Of a stretch of 64,000 nt of DNA, positions 59,346 through 64,000 are shown in pieces (position 1 is the first letter of the stretch; each line of letters begins with the position of its first letter). The notes below the pieces were generated by a model. That model worked only from the letters and a program-made list of their open reading frames with translations. It was not told where the DNA came from and did no database searches. Made by a program: the position numbers and the translations under genes. The DNA lies in IMG/VR virus record IMGVR_UViG_3300009503_001360, positions 1-64,000 of that record; one strand, written 5' to 3'. Source of the DNA: a virus.

Positions 59346-59867
59346 GTGACTACGTGCATTGATCTTAAAAACTTAGAAGACTTTACAAAGAAAGTCAAAG
59401 AGCAGACTGATCTAGATAAGCACTTCGGGATTCTTCTTGGTATTGCGCTGGGTAAAGAGAAGGGATTAGAAATTGGAACCGGCTGGGGAACTTCAACACT
59501 AGCTTTATCTGCTGGGCTCTCGCTTTCTCAGGGTGTATTATTTACTTGTGATCCAGTAAACAGACTCACAATCAAACTCCCAAGCAACGTTATCTTCTAT
59601 AATATGACCTCACAGCAATTAGCAAGCAGCTGGAAAGAAACGATTGACTTTCTCTTCATCGACGGAGATCATTCTTACGAGGGAGTCAAATTTGATTACT
59701 CGACTTTTTCTAAATGGGTCAAGCTCGGTGGCATAATCGCTATTCACGACATTGCTCACCCGGCTTTTCCAGGGGTGTCTGAGTTCTGGCAAGAGCTAAA
59801 AAGCTTGCAGAATTCAGTTGAGATGTTAGAGTTCCCTGGATTAGGGATTCTTCAAATAAAACAATGA
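59346..59867 (+). CDS. SAM-dependent methyltransferase (class I, Methyltransf_24-like)
   Basis: 173 residues. KGLEIGTGWGTSTLALS (about 39-55) is the SAM-binding glycine loop. IDFLFIDGDHSYEGVKFD (about 100-117) and GGIIAIHDI match the small-molecule or sugar O-methyltransferase group 24. No DNA methyltransferase motif (DPPY/PCQ) is present, so it is probably not a base methylase of restriction type. GTG start. It overlaps the GT2 gene by four bases, so both may modify the same glycan or sugar. Confidence 0.8.
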   Translation: MTTCIDLKNLEDFTKKVKEQTDLDKHFGILLGIALGKEKGLEIGTGWGTSTLALSAGLSLSQGVLFTCDPVNRLTIKLPSNVIFYNMTSQQLASSWKETIDFLFIDGDHSYEGVKFDYSTFSKWVKLGGIIAIHDIAHPAFPGVSEFWQELKSLQNSVEMLEFPGLGILQIKQ

Positions 59868-60496
59868 TCGAAGCAAGAATTTTCGTATTCTCTCCTGAAG
59901 CTCGCATAGATATCCCGCATCCTGAGAGCATCCCTCTTGTTCATATCAAGACCGAATTTTCGCCAAGCTTCTCTCACTCAAAAGAGCTAAATAAGATACT
60001 CCCAAGCATAGACACGCCTTATTTCTTTTTAGCAGATGACGATATCATTGTTCAAGACAAAGATCTTTGGCTCTCTCTTTTAGAGGTCTTAAAGCGCGAC
60101 CCAACAATAGGAGCTGTAGCTCCAGTACTGTACGAAGCTGATGGTGAGACGATTCGAGAAGCAGGGAAAAATCACATTTTCGGTCCCAGAGGGCAGTACA
60201 CTTTTATAATTAACTTAAAGCTTAATCTGCCTTATAATGCTCTCTGCGGTGCGTGTATGGGCTTGAATACTTCTATCGCTCGTCAAGTAGGCCCTTTTGA
60301 CGAAGCTTTAGAGTGGTATTTTTTAGACGACGACTACTGTCTTCGGATCTTAGAGCAGGGATTTAAGATATTCTTAGCACAAGATCTGAAATGCATTCAT
60401 AATCAAGCACAGGGAAAGAAGCGGAAGCTCGATTTTCTAGCTAAATACTCAAAAGACGCTGCTCGCTTTAGACAAAAACATTTTAGAGAGCAGTAA
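59864..60496 (+). CDS. Glycosyltransferase family 2
   Basis: 210 residues. FFLADDDIIV (Asp58-60, the DxD metal/nucleotide-sugar motif), ALCGACMGL, PFDEALEWYFLDDDYCLRI (general base region of GT2) and a C-terminal HNQAQGKKR. It is short and lacks the usual first strand-turn of GT-A folds, so the sugar donor cannot be guessed. Coupled to the methyltransferase by ATGA. It may glycosylate phage DNA bases, virion proteins or host surface. Confidence 0.8.
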   Translation: MIEARIFVFSPEARIDIPHPESIPLVHIKTEFSPSFSHSKELNKILPSIDTPYFFLADDDIIVQDKDLWLSLLEVLKRDPTIGAVAPVLYEADGETIREAGKNHIFGPRGQYTFIINLKLNLPYNALCGACMGLNTSIARQVGPFDEALEWYFLDDDYCLRILEQGFKIFLAQDLKCIHNQAQGKKRKLDFLAKYSKDAARFRQKHFREQ

Positions 60497-60511
60497 AGGA
60501 GTCATAACCAA

Positions 60512-61639
60512 TTGAAGATCGCCGCAGTCGGAGATCTCCATTTCGGGCATCTGCCATATTTTATAGCTTCAGTTAAAAGCAGAGCTGACAAAGTAGAGAA
60601 GAAGCGAATAGAGATGATCAAAGAGATTGTTTCTGCAGTTACGGGATACGACAAGATCATTTTACTGGGAGATCTTTTGCATAAGGGCGCTCAGTCTACT
60701 CTAACTGTGACGTCTGTAGGGTCTTTGATTTATCTGACAAAATCTCTCTCTAAAGAACTTGATAATGTAAGAGTGATCTTAGGAAACCACGACTTAGACT
60801 CAGAAGCTATTTTGAAGCTGCTTTATCCTAAAGTCATCACCGAGATAACTTTTGAAGATGAAGAAAATTTTCAGATAGTCTATATGCCGTATGGCGAGAA
60901 ATTCAGCACACTGATCTCAAAGCTAGATCCGAAAGATCAGAGGCCTCTATTCTTGTTTATGCATATTGATTTACAAGAATATTGGAATCAGCCGATGATC
61001 GGAGAGTCTTGGCTGAGCTTTTTATCAGTCATAAAACCAAGACGAGCTCTGGGGATCAATGGGCATCTTCATACCAGAAGACTCTTACGAAGCTGTATCG
61101 TAGTCGGAGCGCCATTTGATCTTACTTTTAATAGCTCGATTCCGATAACTCCCGTCACAAACGTCCAAGTCTTAGACGCTCTCTTAATGGGCGGAGTTGA
61201 ACTCATAGATACCGAGCAACAAGTTCGAAAGAGCTTGATCTTAAAAACGAAGCCCTTATTCTTAACAGCAGACTGCACGAGCATACCGTCGAGCTGGATA
61301 GAAAATAAGCTCGAAGAGATCCGTGATAAATATCCAGAGAGATTGATCTTTTTAGAAGTGATTTTCAGTGAAAAGACCTATCAAGAGTTCTCTACAGAAC
61401 TAGTAGATGGACTCCGAGTCAGAGTAGTTGCAGAAGACGCTAAAGACTCCGGATCGAGCATCAAAACTCTCCAGGACTTCTCAAAAACTGATATTCTGGA
61501 GGAGTTTAAGAACGCTCTTAAAAATAAAGTTCAGTCTGCTGAAGCTAAAGCTGCCGTCGAAAAGCTCTTCTCTGATGAAGCAAAGACTGCTATCTTGAAG
61601 AGTTCTTTTGCTCCCGAAGAAGAGGGCAGCTCTCTGTAA
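60512..61639 (+). CDS. Mre11/SbcD-type nuclease (gp47)
   Basis: 375 residues. Metallophosphoesterase motifs in order: AAVGDLHFGH (Asp8, His10), IILLGDLLHKG, VILGNHDLD, LFMHID, GINGHLHTRR. Works with the gp46/SbcC partner encoded directly downstream to process double-strand ends. TTG start after AAAGGAG. Its stop overlaps the partner start as TAATG. Confidence 0.9.
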   Translation: MKIAAVGDLHFGHLPYFIASVKSRADKVEKKRIEMIKEIVSAVTGYDKIILLGDLLHKGAQSTLTVTSVGSLIYLTKSLSKELDNVRVILGNHDLDSEAILKLLYPKVITEITFEDEENFQIVYMPYGEKFSTLISKLDPKDQRPLFLFMHIDLQEYWNQPMIGESWLSFLSVIKPRRALGINGHLHTRRLLRSCIVVGAPFDLTFNSSIPITPVTNVQVLDALLMGGVELIDTEQQVRKSLILKTKPLFLTADCTSIPSSWIENKLEEIRDKYPERLIFLEVIFSEKTYQEFSTELVDGLRVRVVAEDAKDSGSSIKTLQDFSKTDILEEFKNALKNKVQSAEAKAAVEKLFSDEAKTAILKSSFAPEEEGSSL

Positions 61640-63243
61640 TGGCAACGATCAAATCTTGCAAGCTTAAGAACTTTCTATGCTTCGACTTCTTAGAGCTTGA
61701 TCTGTCCTCTAGAATCACTTGTATAACTGGAGCTTCTGGAGCTGGAAAGACAGCAATAGAAGAAGCGATTCTTTTTACGCTATTTAACGCATCTCCCAGA
61801 TCAGTTCTTCCGAGAAAGGGACCCTCATCTTTAGTCAAAAGTGGAGAAAAAACAATGAGCGCTGAGCTTGTCATTGATACTGAGACGAATGGAGTTATCA
61901 TTGTTCGAAGGATTCGAGACTCTAAATCAACTCGTCTGGAGATCAAAACTCTTACAGAAGAATTATCTTTTACTAACTTAACTAGAGGAGAGCAGAAGCT
62001 GCGAGACTTATTGAATTTTCCTTTTCCCTTAACAGCGAAGTTTCTTCCTTTAGTCTTCTTTTCACATCAATCTTTGAAGTCTGGGCTAGTGAGTGAGCTA
62101 GAAAAAGTCTGGCTAGAGGCTATTTATAAATCTTTGAAAGAACTTTTGAAATCTTATATGGCTGACGCAGAGAGCGCTGAGCAGGAAAAAGCTCGACTCG
62201 TCTATCAGTTGAGAGGTATGATTTCTAAACTAGAAGAACAGTATGAGTCAGTGAAAAGCTTAAAGCCCAAAGAAGAGCTCCAAAAGATCCATTCTGAGCT
62301 CCAGGAAGTGAATCAGGAGCTTCAGAGATTTGAGGGCCAGCTGAACGAGAGATCTACAGCTTATACCGAACTAAGAAAACAGATTATCTCTACTCAGCAG
62401 CAGATCTCTGCTGCTCAGAAACTTCTAGCTTTAGATCGATGCCCAGTCTGTACTCAAGCTATTCCGAGAACTCTAAAAGAATCTCAACTTAAGATCATTG
62501 AAGATTTAACTGCTTCTTTAAAAGATTCTGAAACTCGGGGAGACTCTCTAGAAGAGGAGATCAAATCACTTCGTCAAGCTCTTGATAAGCTCCGTCAGAA
62601 GCAAGTTTCGCTTTCAGCAGATCTTGCTGTTAGTGCAAGAACTCTGAAAGGATTCGAAGAGCTCGACGCTGAGATAAAAGAAAAGCAAGTCATCTTAAGA
62701 GCTTATGAAGAAGACTTAAAGAGAGCTTCTGCAGAAAAGACGGGGCTCTTAGAAGTCCGAGACGCTCTGGGAGATGCTTACTTAGACCTCTTGAAGAAAA
62801 TTTACGATTCTTATATCATAGCTTTGATGACGAAGTGGTCTCCCAGACTTTTTTCTTCTCCAATTAAATTGACTACTCAAAAGACTACTAATCAAATAGC
62901 GCTTAAAGTTACTCTGCAAGATAAAACGGAGAGAGACTACGAGCTCTTCTCTACTGGAGAAAAGATCCGGCTACAGCTCTTGCTGAAATTAGCTGTCTCT
63001 AAGTTTCTAGCTGACTTCTCAGCTTCTCCTATATTAGTATTTGATGAGATTATTGATTCTTTAGATCTAGAAAATGCTAAGTCAGTCTTAGAGCTTCTCT
63101 TAGAAGAGTTCCCTGCTCAAGTAATCTTGACTTCCCATCGCCCAGATTTAGCAGCATCTTCAGATGAGATCAAAGTCTTGAAGCTTGAAGATCGGAGAAT
63201 CGTGAGTTCAGCTGTCAGTGAGCATCAAGAGTTTGAGCTATGA
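61639..63243 (+). CDS. Rad50/SbcC-type ATPase (gp46)
   Basis: 534 residues. ITGASGAGKTA Walker A (about 29-39). Coiled-coil arms meet at a zinc hook CPVC (about 268-271). LFSTGEKIRLQLLLKLAV is the ABC signature. LVFDEIIDSLD is Walker B and VILTSHRPD the H-loop. Partner of the gp47-like nuclease. A single hook and short arms are as in T4 gp46. Confidence 0.92.
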   Translation: MATIKSCKLKNFLCFDFLELDLSSRITCITGASGAGKTAIEEAILFTLFNASPRSVLPRKGPSSLVKSGEKTMSAELVIDTETNGVIIVRRIRDSKSTRLEIKTLTEELSFTNLTRGEQKLRDLLNFPFPLTAKFLPLVFFSHQSLKSGLVSELEKVWLEAIYKSLKELLKSYMADAESAEQEKARLVYQLRGMISKLEEQYESVKSLKPKEELQKIHSELQEVNQELQRFEGQLNERSTAYTELRKQIISTQQQISAAQKLLALDRCPVCTQAIPRTLKESQLKIIEDLTASLKDSETRGDSLEEEIKSLRQALDKLRQKQVSLSADLAVSARTLKGFEELDAEIKEKQVILRAYEEDLKRASAEKTGLLEVRDALGDAYLDLLKKIYDSYIIALMTKWSPRLFSSPIKLTTQKTTNQIALKVTLQDKTERDYELFSTGEKIRLQLLLKLAVSKFLADFSASPILVFDEIIDSLDLENAKSVLELLLEEFPAQVILTSHRPDLAASSDEIKVLKLEDRRIVSSAVSEHQEFEL

Positions 63244-63244
63244 T

Positions 63245-63287
63245 GCGGCTCTCTCCGGTCTTTAGAGCTCTCTAAGAGCTGCGTTTT
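63245..63287 (+). terminator. Probable intrinsic terminator after the SbcC-type gene
   Basis: GCGGCTCT (63245-63252) pairs with AGAGCTGC (63275-63282, one G-T), followed by G and TTTT. An inner TTAGA/TCTAA stem competes with part of it. It lies just after the stop codon of the SbcC-type gene. Confidence 0.55.
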
Positions 63288-63312
63288 GGGATTATAGTGA
63301 GAGAAGGGACAA

Positions 63313-63579
63313 GTGAAGAAACGATACTTTTTATGGATTGTTGAAGAGGGAATAATGGATCCTCGATACAGTGGGTTTGCTGGGGGCAGAATAGAAGTTC
63401 ATGATGCAGACCGGCAATTTGCTATCGATGAAATCAGATTTTTTCTTCCTCGAAGACTTTTTGAGCCGCTAAGAGAAGTTTGGGATGGCGCTGAGCTCTC
63501 AGCGAAAGAGCTAAAGAACTTTCTATTAGTTTTTAGAGGAGAAGAGATCTTAAAAGAAGAAAACGAGCAAGGAGGCTAA
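63313..63579 (+). CDS. Hypothetical small protein
   Basis: 88 residues, GTG start after GAAGGGAC. Mixed alpha/beta with EVHDADRQFAIDEIRFF and an acidic C-terminus. No known domain. It ends with AAGGAGG, which serves the following start. Confidence 0.5.
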   Translation: MKKRYFLWIVEEGIMDPRYSGFAGGRIEVHDADRQFAIDEIRFFLPRRLFEPLREVWDGAELSAKELKNFLLVFRGEEILKEENEQGG

Positions 63580-63580
63580 C

Positions 63581-63616
63581 TTGCAATTGATCAAGCTCGT
63601 TCGAATCGCTGAATAG
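63581..63616 (+). other. 11-codon upstream frame in phase with the glycosyltransferase
   Basis: TTG 63581 follows a perfect AAGGAGG (63570-63576). Reading gives 11 residues (MQLIKLVRIAE) and then TAG. The codons after TAG (KLAELK) continue in frame into the ATG of the GT4 gene. It may be a leader peptide with re-initiation, or an amber-interrupted N-terminus. Confidence 0.4.
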
Positions 63617-63634
63617 AAGCTAGCCGAGCTGAAG

Positions 63635-64000
63635 ATGACGACTTTCAAAGCGGTCATTTACGATTATATGATACATAAGCTAGGGGGAGGTCAGAAAGTT
63701 GCTTGCTTTATTGCTTCTATCTTAGCTGAGCAGAATGACGTTTATCTTGTCGTAGAAGATAATACTTTAATTCCTTTTTTAGAAAAAAGTTATTCTGTTG
63801 ATCTAAGCCGAGTGAAGACAGTTAGCTTGAGTAAAGTAAGTTCTATTGGTGATATAGACTTATTTTTTAACGCTGAACATGCTTACTGGGTGTCTCCTCC
63901 TAAGCGATCAATTAGAAAGCTAATGTATTGCCAATTTCCGCTGCCTTTAACTCGCCCTTCTGCTCTCAATGAGTATGAGAAGATCTTTGCTAATTCTACT
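63635..64000 (+). CDS. Glycosyltransferase family 4 (GT-B), partial, runs off the window
   Basis: 122 residues visible from ATG 63635. YDYMIHKLGGGQKVACFIAS then ILAEQNDVYLVVED is the N-terminal GT4 pattern (LGGGExVvxxLAxxLaxxGhdVxlv). The donor-binding C-terminal half lies beyond the window. A weak ribosome site (GAGCTGAAG) precedes it, and an 11-codon in-phase frame with a strong ribosome site lies just upstream. Together with the GT2 and methyltransferase genes it suggests a glycan or DNA-sugar function. Confidence 0.68.
   Translation, partial: MTTFKAVIYDYMIHKLGGGQKVACFIASILAEQNDVYLVVEDNTLIPFLEKSYSVDLSRVKTVSLSKVSSIGDIDLFFNAEHAYWVSPPKRSIRKLMYCQFPLPLTRPSALNEYEKIFANST

Noticed and set aside
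1-64000. CRISPR arrays, tRNA or rRNA genes, integrase or transposase
   Set aside because: None were seen: no regularly spaced repeats, no cloverleaf in the short gaps, and no recognisable recombinase motif. The only repeats are inside the tape-measure gene.
1-64000. Assigning the phage to Rhodothermus or another thermophile
   Set aside because: General resemblance in gene content to RM378 and phiYS40 is not enough. RM378 splits its polymerase differently, and no host marker was found.

Overview
This window is a stretch of a large double-stranded DNA tailed-phage genome with a contractile (T4-like, myovirus) tail. Every credible gene is on the + strand. Genes are tightly packed, often with stop/start overlaps of the ATGA, GTGA or TAATG kind, and GTG and TTG starts are frequent. 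Diagnostic parts are a gp20-type portal, gp18-type sheath, gp17-type terminase, gp21-type prohead protease, acidic scaffold, gp23-type major capsid protein, gp19-type tube protein, gp6-type baseplate wedge and gpV/gp5-type spike. The left end starts exactly at the portal gene and the right end cuts a glycosyltransferase gene. The host is a bacterium. Shine-Dalgarno sequences such as AAGGAGG are clear in front of many genes. The encoded bS21 protein suggests a host whose ribosome uses bS21. I cannot name the host. The gene set recalls large myoviruses of thermophiles (Rhodothermus phage RM378, Thermus phage phiYS40), but nothing read here proves thermophily.

Layout. 1-5095: portal, a thymidylate-synthase-fold (ThyA-like) protein, sheath, then a strong terminator. 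5178-9679: small virion genes plus a likely lysis group: a circularly permuted T7-lysozyme-type amidase, a CPBP-type membrane protease homologue and a coiled-coil/one-TM protein. 9715-11540: the large terminase, split in two with the nuclease gene before the ATPase gene. 11544-20258: two large unknown proteins, prohead protease, scaffold, major capsid protein, a zinc-finger plus Vsr/DUF559-like homing endonuclease, and a terminator. 20339-29945: tube protein, many small unknown genes and a 967-residue tape-measure candidate with an exact 90-bp tandem repeat. 29970-33332: family A DNA polymerase and a lytic transglycosylase. 33371-36072: baseplate wedge. 36119-39179: an FAD oxidoreductase and a ThyX-like protein interrupted by a LAGLIDADG intein. 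39199-51563: bS21, LamG and beta-helix fibre or adhesin proteins, spike, small exported or membrane proteins and an Fn3 protein. 51564-51845: a non-coding, structured leader. 51846-63243: replication, recombination and transcription genes (zinc protein possibly like gp32, UvsX/RecA, sigma-like factor, 5'-3' exonuclease, DnaG primase, RusA resolvase, P-loop kinase, DnaB helicase, methyltransferase, GT2, gp47/SbcD, gp46/SbcC). 63313-64000: a small gene and the start of a GT4 glycosyltransferase.

How it works together. The right part copies and recombines the genome and probably redirects transcription. The left and middle parts build head, tail and baseplate and lyse the cell. Scattered among them are genes that could alter nucleotides or DNA bases: ThyA-like, ThyX-like, FAD oxidoreductase, kinase, methyltransferase and glycosyltransferases. 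The most unusual items are the permuted amidase, the split and order-reversed terminase, the intein placed at the ThyX active-site region, the coexistence of ThyA-like and ThyX-like proteins, the phage CPBP protein, bS21, and a pair of tail-region genes interrupted by an amber codon and by a T7 slippery run.
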